A stretch of DNA of 64,000 nucleotides from Alphaproteobacteria bacterium PA2 (GTDB lineage Bacteria; Pseudomonadota; Alphaproteobacteria; Caulobacterales; Caulobacteraceae): NCBI GenBank assembly GCA_002256425.1, contig NKIZ01000001.1, forward strand, positions 2,825,001 through 2,889,000, in the 5' to 3' direction. Under the pieces are notes generated by a model, which had not been told where the DNA came from, made no database searches, and was given only the letters and a program-made list of their open reading frames with translations. Positions within the stretch are counted from its first letter, which is position 1. Every line of letters begins with the position of its first letter. A program made the position numbers and the translations under genes. Positions 28,874 to 38,543 of the stretch are shown in pieces.

Positions 28874-31761
28874 GGGGTGACCACCTTCAGAAAGGCCTGA
28901 TGGGCCTGGACCTGGGCTTGCGACAATCTGAGCTTGAGGGTCCTGAAGTCGCGCAACCCCGCAGCGCGGGCCATGATCTTGCGGAATGCTGCTGGCTGGT
29001 CCTCCGGCGCATCGTCCGCCGTCAGGGCCAGCTTAAGGATCTGGGTCAGGTTCTGTTGCAGGACCCAGGCCTTTTGCAGGGCCTCCAGGGAGTCTTCGGC
29101 CACCAGGCCCGAAGCCCCCAGCGCACTCAGGGCTTCGGCGGTGTTTGCGCGCAGAGGTCCGCCCCGGGCGGCGTGGGCCAGTTGCAGGAACTGGGCTGCA
29201 AACTCGATATCCACCAGGCCCCCCGGACAGAGCTTGAGGTCCCAGGGCCCCTTGGGCGGCCTCTCCCGCGCCAGAAGATCCCGCATCTCCCGGGTATCTG
29301 CGGCCACTGTCCTGATCTTTCGGGCCTTGCGCAGGGCAGCTTCGATCGCCCGCTCCGCACGCCCCGAGAATTCTGCAGATGACGCCCACACCACCCGGGC
29401 GCGGGTCAGGGCCAGAAGCTCCCAGGTCTCGGCTTCCCCTTCGTAGTAATCCTCAAAGGCGGTCATGCTGACAGCGACCGGCCCCTTGGTCCCCGAGGGC
29501 CGAAGCTGCATGTCCACTTCGTAGAGCTCGCCTTCCGCGGTTGGTGTCGAGAGAGCGGCGATCAGCCTCTGGGTGAACCGTCCGTAGAAGACATCAGCCG
29601 TCCAGCCCTTGCCGGCGGATACGCCGTCTGGTCGTGTCGGAGCATAGACGGTCATCAGATCAAGATCTGACCCCGCGCTCATCTCCCTGGACCCACACTT
29701 GCCAAGGGCGACCACGGCCACGTCGCCCTCAAACCCTCCGCCCAGCCGTTCAGCCTCTGCAAGCGAGATGGGCGCCAGCCCCGAAATCAGGGCGTCGGCG
29801 AGGTCGGCGAAGGCCCTTCCGGCGGTCTCGGCGTCAGCAGTTGCACTCATGACCTGAACGCCGATGCGGAAGGCCTGCTCGCGATGGACCCGGCGCGCCA
29901 TGTCCATGGCCTCTTCAAATCCCGTTGCCCGCGCCAGGCTGGCCCTGACCGCTTCGCGATCCTCATCGCCCCTGAAGGCGGCGAAGAAGTCACCGTCCAG
30001 CATGGCGTCCAGGGCGGCCGGCCGGCGCGCCAGGGTGCTGGCCAGGCGGGGCGCGAAGGCCATGACCTGAACCACCAATTCGAACAGTTTGGGATTGGCC
30101 AGGAACAGGGCCTGCAACTGCACGCCGGACGACAGCCGGCTGAAGAAGTCCGCAAACCGTTTGAAGGCGACATCGGCCGCTCCCGTAGCCTGGGCCGCAT
30201 CCAGCAGGCGCGGCGCAAGGCGGGTGAACAGCTCGCGGCCGCGCTCGGTCCGGGTGGCGGCGATATTGCCGTGGTGCCAGCTGCGGATGGTCTGGGACAC
30301 CAGGGCCGGATTGCCCATGCCGATCCTGGCCAGGGTCTTCAGGGTTTCGGGGTCATCGTCGACCCCGGTGAAGATCAGGCTGCCGAACCTGGATGACAGG
30401 GGCTCTTCGTCGGGGAACAGCTCCCCATAGCGGCTGTTCACGGTCTTCAGGGTCCGCTCGACAGAGGCGTCGAAACTGGCCAGACGTCCCTGCCCCATGA
30501 GGGCGGCGACCCGACGCCGCTCGGCGTCTGACTCCGGCAGCTTGTGCGTCTGCTCATCGGCCAGCATCTGGATGCGGTGCTCGATGGCGCGCAGGCGACC
30601 ATAGCTCTGGCTCATGTCGGCGCAGGCGGCGGGAGTGATGTGTCCCGCCTGGGCCAGGGCTTCCAGGGCCTCCACCGTCCGGCGACTGCGCAGGGCCGGA
30701 TTGCGACCGCCCAGGATCAGCTGCTGGGTCTGGACGTAGAACTCGATCTCACGGATCCCGCCGCGGCCCAGTTTTACGTCCATGCCCCGCGCGGTCAGGC
30801 GATCATCGACCTTGTGGACATGGATCTGCCGCTTGATGGCGTGGATGTCGGCAATGGCCTCGAAATCCAGGTTCTTGCGCCAGACGAAGGAGGTCAGCTC
30901 CTTGAGAAAGGCTTCGGCGCAGGTCGCATCACCCGCGCAGGCCCGGGCCTTGATAAAGGCAGCCCGCTCCCAGTTCTGGCCAACGCTTCCGTAGTATTCC
31001 AGCGCCGCGGGGACGGTGACCGCCAGGGGGGTGGAGCTGGGGTCAGGCCGAAGGCGCAGGTCGGTGCGGAATACGTACCCGTCGGCCGTTCGCTCCTGCA
31101 TGATCTGGGACAGCCGGTTGGTCAGCCGGACCGCCACGGACTGTGCTTCCTCGCCTTCTGCAACGGGCATCAGGTCAGGCTCGAAGAACACCGAAATGTC
31201 GATGTCGCTGGAATAGTTCAGCTCAAAGGCCCCGTGCTTGCCCATGGCGATGCAGAACAGCCCCGGGACAGGGCCTTCCGCCCCCTCACCGAGCCGGGCC
31301 AGCCTTCCTGCTTCGAACTCAGCCATGGCCGCAAGCCTCACCGCTGCCTGGAGGGATGAGTCTGCGAAGCGGGTCATGGCGCCGGTCACCTGATCCAGCC
31401 CCCAGACCCCGCCAAGATCGCATATTGCGGTCAGCAGATGGGCTTCGGCCTTCAGGTTGCGAAGGGCCGCCATGCCACGGGCAAGGTCCATGACCGCAGC
31501 CTCTGCAGTCCGACGCAGAAGATCATCCAGACGGGCGTCGGGATCAGCCTGAAGCAGGGCCGCGAGCCGCGGCGGGTCCCGGCGGACCAGGCTGGAAAGG
31601 TAGGTGGAAGCTCCGAAGATCGGCGCCAGTGCGGGCCAGGCCGCTTCAATCACGCCGATATCGGCAAGGTCACGTGAGACCAGCAGGGCAAGGAGCCGCG
31701 CCGAGGCCTTGGGATCAGGGTCCGGCCCACAGGGCTGCAGCCTTTCCAGCAGGACCGCCAT
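28870..31761 (-). CDS. glnE: Bifunctional glutamine synthetase adenylyltransferase/adenylyl-removing enzyme
   Basis: 963 residues, the normal GlnE size. Two nucleotidyltransferase domains are visible. The first contains GKHGAFELNYSSDIDISVFF, the second GKCGSREMSAGSDLDLMTVY. Each has the Asp-x-Asp metal ligands needed for catalysis. The N-terminal half removes and the C-terminal half adds AMP on glutamine synthetase under PII control, adjusting ammonium assimilation. The start codon shares one base with the stop of the upstream kinase gene (TGATG), so it is translated with the two-component system. No PII gene or glnA is in the window. Confidence 0.95.
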   Translation of the reverse strand: MAVLLERLQPCGPDPDPKASARLLALLVSRDLADIGVIEAAWPALAPIFGASTYLSSLVRRDPPRLAALLQADPDARLDDLLRRTAEAAVMDLARGMAALRNLKAEAHLLTAICDLGGVWGLDQVTGAMTRFADSSLQAAVRLAAMAEFEAGRLARLGEGAEGPVPGLFCIAMGKHGAFELNYSSDIDISVFFEPDLMPVAEGEEAQSVAVRLTNRLSQIMQERTADGYVFRTDLRLRPDPSSTPLAVTVPAALEYYGSVGQNWERAAFIKARACAGDATCAEAFLKELTSFVWRKNLDFEAIADIHAIKRQIHVHKVDDRLTARGMDVKLGRGGIREIEFYVQTQQLILGGRNPALRSRRTVEALEALAQAGHITPAACADMSQSYGRLRAIEHRIQMLADEQTHKLPESDAERRRVAALMGQGRLASFDASVERTLKTVNSRYGELFPDEEPLSSRFGSLIFTGVDDDPETLKTLARIGMGNPALVSQTIRSWHHGNIAATRTERGRELFTRLAPRLLDAAQATGAADVAFKRFADFFSRLSSGVQLQALFLANPKLFELVVQVMAFAPRLASTLARRPAALDAMLDGDFFAAFRGDEDREAVRASLARATGFEEAMDMARRVHREQAFRIGVQVMSATADAETAGRAFADLADALISGLAPISLAEAERLGGGFEGDVAVVALGKCGSREMSAGSDLDLMTVYAPTRPDGVSAGKGWTADVFYGRFTQRLIAALSTPTAEGELYEVDMQLRPSGTKGPVAVSMTAFEDYYEGEAETWELLALTRARVVWASSAEFSGRAERAIEAALRKARKIRTVAADTREMRDLLARERPPKGPWDLKLCPGGLVDIEFAAQFLQLAHAARGGPLRANTAEALSALGASGLVAEDSLEALQKAWVLQQNLTQILKLALTADDAPEDQPAAFRKIMARAAGLRDFRTLKLRLSQAQVQAHQAFLKVVTP

Positions 31762-33161
31762 CAGGCCCTCGGCAGAACCAGGGCGACCCGAAGGCCCGGA
31801 CCGATGTCACCGACCATGCCGGGCCCCTCCGCAAGCTCCAGGCGCCCATGGTGGGCCTCGGCGACAGCGGCGACCAGGGACAGGCCAAGACCGGCCCCGG
31901 GCTGGTTCCGGCTGTTCTCCAACCGGACGAAACGGTCCACCACCCGGCTGCGATCAGCCTCCGGGACGCCGGGGCCGGTGTCTGTGACCGAGAACTCGAC
32001 CTCGCCGGAAGATCTCTGGCGCACCCGCAGCATGATGGCGCCGCCCGTAGGGGTGTATTTGACGGCGTTATCCAGAATATTGGCCAGGGCCTGGGCCAGA
32101 AACTCGTGATTGCCCCGCACCACCAGGTCCTGGGCAAGCTCGGCGCGGAACTCCAGCTCCACATCCTCGCAGACCGGCTCATAAAGCTCGGCCATATTGG
32201 CGGCCAGTTCTCCGGGATTGAGCAATTGTGGACTTGGCGCTTCGCCGGCGGCCTGCAGGCGGGCAATGGCCAGGACGGCGCCGAAGGTCTTCAGCACGCC
32301 GTCCGTGTCCTCCAGGGCCTGGGCCAGGGCCTGTTCGGCATTCCCCCGCCCGGCTTCCAGGTCGATATAGGCGGCCTCAAGACGGGCCCGCAGCCGGGTC
32401 ACCGGAGACCGGAGGTCATGGGCGATGGCGTCGCCGGCATGCCTGTGGCCGGCCATGGACCGTTCCAGCCGGTCGAGCATGTCATTAATGCCCTCGGCCA
32501 GCTCGTCAAACTCATCGCGGGATCCCCGCACCCGGGCCCGGGCGCCAAAGTCGCCATTGCGGACGGAAGCCACCACATCGGTCAGGCTGGCCATGCTGCG
32601 CGACACATTGCGGCTGACCAGAACGCCGCCGGCCAGGCCCAGAACCACCACCAGGGCGCCCGCACCCCACAGGGCCCGGACGATCTTGCCCACATAGGCC
32701 TGGTCCTCCCCGATATCGGCGCCGACAAACAGGATCTCCCCCGAGGCGAGGCGTTCCTGAAAGCCACGGGCCGGATGTTTCACGGGCCGGTTCTCGGCGT
32801 CCAGATCACTGACGGAAAAGCTGGCCCAGGTCGGGGAGCCGTCAAATTTGTCCAGGGGGCTCTCGGCGATGGAGCCGGAAATCCTCTGCCCCTGGGGCGT
32901 CATCAAGAGATAGAGGAAGGGCCGCTCATTGGCCGCCCGTTCGATCAGGGACTGGTTGAGGCCATCCAGCCCGCCACGATTGTAGGCCCCAGCCAGGGAG
33001 GCCGCCTCGCGGGTGATCTCCTTGTCCGTCCGTCTCTGGGCCTCGCCAGCCGTAGCCACGTAGATATAGGCCAGAAAGGCGCTGGCCGCCGCCCCGAACA
33101 AGGCCAGGAACAGCAGGGTCAGGCGGAACGGGGTGGTTCGGAACAGGCGCGGCAGGCGCAT
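31761..33161 (-). CDS. Membrane sensor histidine kinase of the degP-linked two-component system
   Basis: 466 residues. Transmembrane segments at about 12-35 and 165-190 flank a periplasmic sensor region of about 130 residues. A HAMP linker, a phosphoacceptor helix with His in AIAHDLRSPVTRLRARL, and an HATPase with ILDNAVKYTPTGG, DTGPGVP and GLGLSLVAAV follow. The H-box HDLRSP places it in the EnvZ/CpxA-like HPK group. The partner regulator gene ends 18 bases upstream, and degP is the first gene of the operon, so an envelope signal is likely. The stop codon overlaps the start of glnE by one base. Confidence 0.92.
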   Translation of the reverse strand: MRLPRLFRTTPFRLTLLFLALFGAAASAFLAYIYVATAGEAQRRTDKEITREAASLAGAYNRGGLDGLNQSLIERAANERPFLYLLMTPQGQRISGSIAESPLDKFDGSPTWASFSVSDLDAENRPVKHPARGFQERLASGEILFVGADIGEDQAYVGKIVRALWGAGALVVVLGLAGGVLVSRNVSRSMASLTDVVASVRNGDFGARARVRGSRDEFDELAEGINDMLDRLERSMAGHRHAGDAIAHDLRSPVTRLRARLEAAYIDLEAGRGNAEQALAQALEDTDGVLKTFGAVLAIARLQAAGEAPSPQLLNPGELAANMAELYEPVCEDVELEFRAELAQDLVVRGNHEFLAQALANILDNAVKYTPTGGAIMLRVRQRSSGEVEFSVTDTGPGVPEADRSRVVDRFVRLENSRNQPGAGLGLSLVAAVAEAHHGRLELAEGPGMVGDIGPGLRVALVLPRA

Positions 33162-33179
33162 GGGGACGCGCCTCCGCGA

Positions 33180-33851
33180 TCAGGTTTCGAGGCGATATCC
33201 GGCGCCGCGGACGGTCTGCAGCATGGCGCGGTCAAAGCCCTTGTCGATCTTCGAGCGCAGCCTTGAAATGTGCACATCGATCACATTGGTCTGCGGATCG
33301 AAATGATACTCCCAGACCTTTTCCAGCAGCATGGTGCGGGTGACCGACTGCCCGGCATGGCGCATCATGAATTCGAGCAGCTGGAACTCCCGGGGCTGGA
33401 GATCGATCTCCTTGCCCTGGCGGTGCACCGACCGGCCGATCAGATCCATTTCAAGATCGCCTACCTTGAGCAGGGTCTGGACTGAACCGGTTTCCCGGCG
33501 GCGGGACAGGGCCTCGACCCGGGCGATCAGTTCGGCGAAGGCGTAGGGCTTGACCAGATAGTCATCGCCCCCGGCCTTCAAACCGGTGACCCGGTCATTG
33601 ATTTCGCCCAGGGCCGAAAGGAACAGGACCGGTGTCTGGTCCCCATCGCGACGCAGGGTCTCAACAAGGGTGACGCCGTCCATCCTGGGCATCATGCGGT
33701 CGACGATCATCACGTCGAACTCGGCCTGTCGGGCGACGGCCAGGCCTTCCTCGCCGTCTGCCGCCCGACGGCACTCATGCCCGCCCTCGGTGAGGCCGCG
33801 GTCCATGGCTTCCGCCGCCTCTACGTCGTCTTCGACAATCAGAATGCGCAT
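33180..33851 (-). CDS. OmpR/PhoB-family response regulator
   Basis: 223 residues. The receiver domain has the acidic pocket (EDD at 7-9), phospho-acceptor Asp51 (MIVDRMMP), Thr/Ser in FLSA and Lys101 in LVKPY. A winged-helix DNA-binding domain ends in VRGAGYRLET with the recognition region TNVIDVHISRLRSKID. It is the partner of the kinase just downstream and lies 24 bases after degP. Rhizobial genomes carry a very similar order (cycHJKL, degP, regulator, kinase, glnE), as I recall; no regulon can be stated from the sequence. Confidence 0.93.
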   Translation of the reverse strand: MRILIVEDDVEAAEAMDRGLTEGGHECRRAADGEEGLAVARQAEFDVMIVDRMMPRMDGVTLVETLRRDGDQTPVLFLSALGEINDRVTGLKAGGDDYLVKPYAFAELIARVEALSRRRETGSVQTLLKVGDLEMDLIGRSVHRQGKEIDLQPREFQLLEFMMRHAGQSVTRTMLLEKVWEYHFDPQTNVIDVHISRLRSKIDKGFDRAMLQTVRGAGYRLET

Positions 33852-33875
33852 GCCGCCCCCCGGGGTTTGATCGAT

Positions 33876-35429
33876 CTAGCCAGACACTTTGAGCGGCAGG
33901 AACAGGGTCCGGCCACCACGATAAATGCCCACCAGCACGCTCTGGCGACCAGCCTTCTTGGCCGCCTCGACGACGCTGTTGAAGTCCTCGGCGCTGGCGA
34001 CCTCCCGGTCTCCGGCGCGAACCAGGATGTCATCTGGCCGCACGCCCTTCTGGGCGGCGTCGGAATTGGGATCGAGGCTGGAGATCACCAGGCCCTTCAC
34101 GGCGCCGTCGACGCCCAACCGGCGACGGCCGGCGTCATCCAGGGGTGTGAGGGTCAGGCCGATAACGGTGGTCTTGGCGGCGGCGCTTCCGCCCTTGCCG
34201 GGGGCCGCATCGTCCTTCTGGTTGTCATTGGCGACCAGGTCCTTCTCGCTGGGCCGGACGCCGGACCGGATTTCGACCGTCCGCGCCTTGCCCATACGCA
34301 GGACGTCAAGACGCAGGACTTCGCCGGGGCTGGCCTTGGCCACTTCCCGGGTCAGCTCGGACGAGGTGCGGACCTTGGCCCCATTGACCGCCACCACCAC
34401 ATCGCCCGCCATCAGGCCGGCCTTCTGTGAAGGACCGCCCGGAACCAGGTCGGCGACGATGGCGCCCTTCTGACCGGCCAGGCCCTGGGCCTCCGCCATT
34501 TCAGGGGTGAAGTTCTGGATCGAGGCGCCGATATAGCCGCGGGTGATCTTGCCGCCGGCGATCAGCTTCTTGGTGATGTTGTCGGCGACGTCAGCCGGAA
34601 TGGCGAAGCCAATGCCCACAGACCCGCCGGACGGCGAGAAGATGGCGGTGTTCACGCCGATGACCCGTCCATAGACGTCAAAGGTCGGACCGCCGGAATT
34701 GCCCCGGTTTATGGGGGCGTCGATCTGGATGTAGTCGACAAAGGTTTCGCCGATGTCGCGGCCATAGGCCGAGATAATACCGGCGGTCGCCGTTCCGCCC
34801 AGCCCGAAGGGGTTGCCGACGGTAATGACCCAGTCACCGACCCGGGGCTTGGCTGCGTTCTCGAAGTTCACGAAGGAGAAGCCCGTTCCCTTCACCTTGA
34901 TGACCGCCAGATCCGTGCCTTCGTCGCGCCCGACCACCACGGCGTCGAGCTCGCGTTCGTCCTTGAGGACGACCTTGATCTCATCGGCGTTCTCAATGAC
35001 GTGGTTGTTCGTGACGATGTAACCGTCGGCCGAAATGAAGAAGCCTGACCCGGCTGACTGCTGGGTCGGAGCCCGGGGCGTCGGCCTGCCCTTTACGGCT
35101 GGCGGCGCATCTTCATCGTCGCCCTCTGGGGCGCCGCGCGGCACGATGTCGAAGGGAAGTCCCGGGATCTGGCGCCGCAGGGAGCTGGGATCGACCTTGG
35201 AGGTCACATTGATCGACACGACCGCCGGGGAAACCTGCTCGAAGATGTCGGCGAAGGACAGGGGCGCGCCGGGCGGCGGGGCGAAGATCGGCGCCGTCGA
35301 GGCGCGGATCAGCCGGGCGTCTCCAGCCTGGGCGTTTGGCAATTGCACAGCCGCCCCCGCCATGGCGCCCGAAACAATGACGCCGCCAGCGAGGACGCCC
35401 AAAAGGTAACCGGTCTTCTTCGAAGTCAT
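33876..35429 (-). CDS. degP: DegP/HtrA-family periplasmic serine protease (Do-like)
   Basis: 517 residues. An N-terminal hydrophobic segment (LLGVLAGGVIVSGAMAGAA) exports or anchors it. The S1C protease domain has His in TNNHVIENAD, Asp in GTDLAVIKV and Ser in GNSGGPTFD. Two PDZ domains follow (about 300-385 and 420-515), the second starting after a Lys/Asp-rich linker. It degrades or holds misfolded envelope proteins. It heads an operon with a two-component system, glnE and an EF-hand gene; the stress link between DegP and the kinase is plausible. The 215 bases upstream separate it from ccmH and should hold its promoter. Confidence 0.93.
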   Translation of the reverse strand: MTSKKTGYLLGVLAGGVIVSGAMAGAAVQLPNAQAGDARLIRASTAPIFAPPPGAPLSFADIFEQVSPAVVSINVTSKVDPSSLRRQIPGLPFDIVPRGAPEGDDEDAPPAVKGRPTPRAPTQQSAGSGFFISADGYIVTNNHVIENADEIKVVLKDERELDAVVVGRDEGTDLAVIKVKGTGFSFVNFENAAKPRVGDWVITVGNPFGLGGTATAGIISAYGRDIGETFVDYIQIDAPINRGNSGGPTFDVYGRVIGVNTAIFSPSGGSVGIGFAIPADVADNITKKLIAGGKITRGYIGASIQNFTPEMAEAQGLAGQKGAIVADLVPGGPSQKAGLMAGDVVVAVNGAKVRTSSELTREVAKASPGEVLRLDVLRMGKARTVEIRSGVRPSEKDLVANDNQKDDAAPGKGGSAAAKTTVIGLTLTPLDDAGRRRLGVDGAVKGLVISSLDPNSDAAQKGVRPDDILVRAGDREVASAEDFNSVVEAAKKAGRQSVLVGIYRGGRTLFLPLKVSG

Positions 35430-35644
35430 TGGTCTTTCAGTTCCCTGTGGGTCCGGGTGTTGAACCGGCCCGATCCCGACAAACTAGGTTCGATCGCAAA
35501 GAGCGCAACTGGTGGATCGAATTTGACATCGGCATGGACGCTCGCATCTGTGAGACGCCAATGTCAGACTAGATCCCGTAGGCTCAAGTTACGAATAGGT
35601 CACGCTTCAGAGCGGCATGGCGACCGTTCTGAGGCGCAATCATG

Positions 35645-36091
35645 TCATTGCGCCTGATCCTGCGACAATCGTGCAATTCTTTCAGCCTCTTCGGTCGTGA
35701 GTGCGGGCTCCACCGCAGGCCTGCGTAGGGTGAAAAGAAACAAGCCCAGACCCAGCAGCACCACCCCGGCCGGGGCGCCCCAAAGCACGGCGTTTCCCAG
35801 AGAAAAGGTCGGCTTGAGAAGCACGAACTCGCCGTATCGCGAGACGAGATAGGCCTTCACTTCGGCGTCCGTCCGACCCGCCTTTATTTCATCGCGGACC
35901 AGCTTTCGCAGATCCCCGGCCAGATCCGCCGTCGAATCGTCGATGGACTCGTTCTGGCAGACCAGACACCGCACCTCGCGGAACACCGCCCGGGCCCTGG
36001 CTTCCTGGGCAGGATCAGATAACCGCTCACGAGGGTCCGCCGCCGCCGCCAGGCTGAGGACGGCGGCAAGTATGACGATCACCCGCTTCAT
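35645..36091 (-). CDS. ccmH: Cytochrome c-type biogenesis protein CcmH (CycL)
   Basis: 148 residues with signal peptide (VIVILAAVLSLAAA), the redox motif RCLVCQNESI (Cys-x-x-Cys) and a single C-terminal membrane helix (AVLWGAPAGVVLLGLGLFLF). It works in the periplasm, reducing apocytochrome c cysteines before heme ligation. The start overlaps the ccmF stop by 4 bases, making it last in the operon ccmI-ccmE-ccmF-ccmH. Confidence 0.95.
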   Translation of the reverse strand: MKRVIVILAAVLSLAAAADPRERLSDPAQEARARAVFREVRCLVCQNESIDDSTADLAGDLRKLVRDEIKAGRTDAEVKAYLVSRYGEFVLLKPTFSLGNAVLWGAPAGVVLLGLGLFLFTLRRPAVEPALTTEEAERIARLSQDQAQ

Positions 36092-38061
36092 GCGGCTTCG
36101 CCCGAGCGTTTGCCGACACCCAGCCGGAGACGACGATCAGACAGGGACAGCAGCCCTCCCAGGGCCATGACGACAGGCCCCAGGAAAATCAGCAGGGCGA
36201 GGGGATTCCAGTAGGCCCGCACCAGCCAGACAGGGGCGCCAGGGCCCGTCCGACGCTCCCCGAGGACCACATAGAGGTGGCTCATGCCACGGGTGCAGAT
36301 GGCGACCTCTGAGGTGGTCTGACCACCAGCCGGGTAGAAGCGCCGCTCCGGCATGGGCCGGCAGATTTCCACCCCGGACTTCCGCGCCGTGATGAGGCCC
36401 CGTTCGGCGTCGAAATTGGGACCATCAACAGCCACTATGCGATCCAGGGTCAGCTCATAGGCGCCAACCTGGATTCGACCGCCCTGGGGTAGGGTTTCGG
36501 CGGCCTCAATCCGCCAGCCGGTTTCAAAGCAGGCGCCGATGACAAAAATGCCAAGGCCCACATGGGCCAGGGTCATCCCCCAGCTGCCCCGCGGCAGACC
36601 GGTCAGGCGACGCCAGGTTTCGGCCGCCGAAACCTTCAGCAAACGGGTGCGCTCGGCCACTTCGACCAGAGCGCCGGCGATCAGCCAGCCGCCCAGGCCC
36701 AGGCCTGCGCTCGCCAGAGCCTTGTGCGGACTGACAAGGGCAAAGACCAGCAGGCCAAGACAGCCGGCTGCCACGGCGGCGACGATGAGCCGCTGATAGA
36801 CCCCCCTGGCGTCACCCCGCTTCCAGGACAGCAGGGGCCCGGCTGGCAGGAGGATCATCAGCGCCACCATCAGGGGCGTGAAGGTCAGGTTGAAGAATGG
36901 TGGTCCGACTGAAATCGGTTCCCCGGTCGCCGCCTCCCGGATGAGCGGATAGAGCGTGCCCATCAGCACGGTCATGGTCGCCGCCGCCAACAGGATATTG
37001 TTCAGGACCAGGGCGCTCTCGCGGCTGATGGGGGCGAAGACACCCCCCGGCGCCAGAACCGGCGCCCGCCAGGCGAACAGGCTGAAGGCGGAGCCCGCCG
37101 TAACCGCCAGAATGCCCAGCAGCAGGGCGCCCCGGGTGGGATCGACGGCGAAGGCATGGACAGAGGTGAGCACGCCGGACCGCACGAGGAAGGCGCCGAG
37201 CATGGAAAAGGTGAAGGCCGCGATCGCCAGGAACACGGTCCATCCGGAAAGGGCGCCTCGCTTTTCCGTCACGATGGCCGAGTGCAGGAGGGCCGTGGCG
37301 ATCAGCCAGGGCATGAAGGAGGCGTTCTCCACCGGATCCCAGAACCACCAGCCGCCCCAGCCCAGCTCGTAATAGGCCCAGAAGGCGCCCATCATGATGC
37401 CCATGGTCAGCATGCTCCAGGCCGCCAGGGTCCAGGGCCGCACCCAGCGCGCCCAGGCCGCATCAACCCGACCCTCGATCAGGGCGGCGACGGCGAAGGA
37501 GAAGACCACCGACATGCCAACATAGCCGGCATAGAGAAACGGCGGATGGACGGCCAGGGCCGGGTCCTGCAGCAGGGGATTGAGCGATCGGCCTTCGACG
37601 GGCGCCTGGTAAAGTCTCACAAAGGGATTTGAGGCCAGAACGGTATAGGCCAGAAAGACGCTGCCCAGGGCGCCCTGGGTCATCACGGTCAGGGCTTTCA
37701 GACCCTTGGGCAGATCGCGACCAAGGCCGGCAACAGCCGATCCGAATCCCGTCAAGGCCAGACACCACAGCAGCATGGAGCCTTCATGGCTGCCCCAGGT
37801 TCCGGCGATCTTGTAGATCAGCGGCTTTTCCGTGTGGGAGTTGGCGGCGACATTGGCGACGGAAAAGTCGGACGTGATGAAGGCGTGCATGAGGGCCGCA
37901 AAGGCCAGGGCCACCGCCAGGAAGGCCGCCAGGGCGGAGCCTTCTCCGGCCCCGGCCAGCAGGGCCGAACGTCGCCAGCGCCCCACTGCCGAAAAGCCAG
38001 CCTGGGCCAGGGACAGACACAGGGCGAGGACCAGGGCAAAGCTGCCGAATTCAACGATCAT
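36088..38061 (-). CDS. ccmF: Heme lyase CcmF (CycK)
   Basis: 657 residues from ATG 38061. I chose this over a start 42 bases upstream because it gives the usual membrane N-terminus and forms an ATGA overlap with the ccmE stop. Many membrane helices are visible, with the periplasmic tryptophan-rich heme-handling motif WGGWWFWDPVENASFMPWL and conserved flanking His residues. A large periplasmic domain lies near the C-terminus (about 530-620). CcmF takes heme from CcmE and attaches it to the CXXCH motif of apocytochrome c together with CcmH and CcmI. Confidence 0.95.
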   Translation of the reverse strand: MIVEFGSFALVLALCLSLAQAGFSAVGRWRRSALLAGAGEGSALAAFLAVALAFAALMHAFITSDFSVANVAANSHTEKPLIYKIAGTWGSHEGSMLLWCLALTGFGSAVAGLGRDLPKGLKALTVMTQGALGSVFLAYTVLASNPFVRLYQAPVEGRSLNPLLQDPALAVHPPFLYAGYVGMSVVFSFAVAALIEGRVDAAWARWVRPWTLAAWSMLTMGIMMGAFWAYYELGWGGWWFWDPVENASFMPWLIATALLHSAIVTEKRGALSGWTVFLAIAAFTFSMLGAFLVRSGVLTSVHAFAVDPTRGALLLGILAVTAGSAFSLFAWRAPVLAPGGVFAPISRESALVLNNILLAAATMTVLMGTLYPLIREAATGEPISVGPPFFNLTFTPLMVALMILLPAGPLLSWKRGDARGVYQRLIVAAVAAGCLGLLVFALVSPHKALASAGLGLGGWLIAGALVEVAERTRLLKVSAAETWRRLTGLPRGSWGMTLAHVGLGIFVIGACFETGWRIEAAETLPQGGRIQVGAYELTLDRIVAVDGPNFDAERGLITARKSGVEICRPMPERRFYPAGGQTTSEVAICTRGMSHLYVVLGERRTGPGAPVWLVRAYWNPLALLIFLGPVVMALGGLLSLSDRRLRLGVGKRSGEAA

Positions 38062-38543
38062 CTGGGCGAACCATAGGTCGGGGATTGGCCGTCGCCGCGC
38101 CATTCGCCCTGCTTCTTCAGGGCCGTGGTGAGCTCCTTGGGCATATAGCGCTCGTCATGTTTGGCCAGGACCTGCTTGGCCTCGAACACGCCGTCTGCGC
38201 GGAAGTGACCCGTAGCGACGATCCCCTGCCCCTCCCGGAAAAGGTCGGGCAGATCGCCCTGGAAGACGATGCGATCCGACATGGTCTGGTCGCTGACCAC
38301 AAACTCCACCTGACCATCGCTGTGCTTGAGCACGCTGCCGGCCTTGACCAGTCCGCCAAGCTGCACTGAACGCCCGGGAGGTGGATTTGCCGCCTCGGCC
38401 TGGGAGGGCGTGTAGAAATAGGAAATCGAATCCGACAGGCCCCAGAGGGTCAGGCCAACCGCCATGACCAGCACGGGAGCCACGGCTGCGACTATGATCA
38501 ACCGCCGACGTGCTTTCGGGGACTTGGGCAGCCAGCCGCTCAC
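38058..38543 (-). CDS. ccmE: Heme chaperone CcmE (CycJ)
   Basis: 161 residues. An N-terminal membrane anchor (RLIIVAAVAPVLVMAVGLTLWG) is followed by a periplasmic OB-fold and the heme-binding motif HDERY, whose His binds heme covalently in the CcmE cycle. It overlaps both neighbours by 4 bases (ATGA), so translation is coupled with ccmI upstream and ccmF downstream. Confidence 0.95.
   Translation of the reverse strand: MSGWLPKSPKARRRLIIVAAVAPVLVMAVGLTLWGLSDSISYFYTPSQAEAANPPPGRSVQLGGLVKAGSVLKHSDGQVEFVVSDQTMSDRIVFQGDLPDLFREGQGIVATGHFRADGVFEAKQVLAKHDERYMPKELTTALKKQGEWRGDGQSPTYGSPR

Noticed and set aside
31629..33266. 545-codon plus-strand frame opposite glnE and the kinase
   Set aside because: It spans two confidently assigned minus-strand genes and has no domain of its own.
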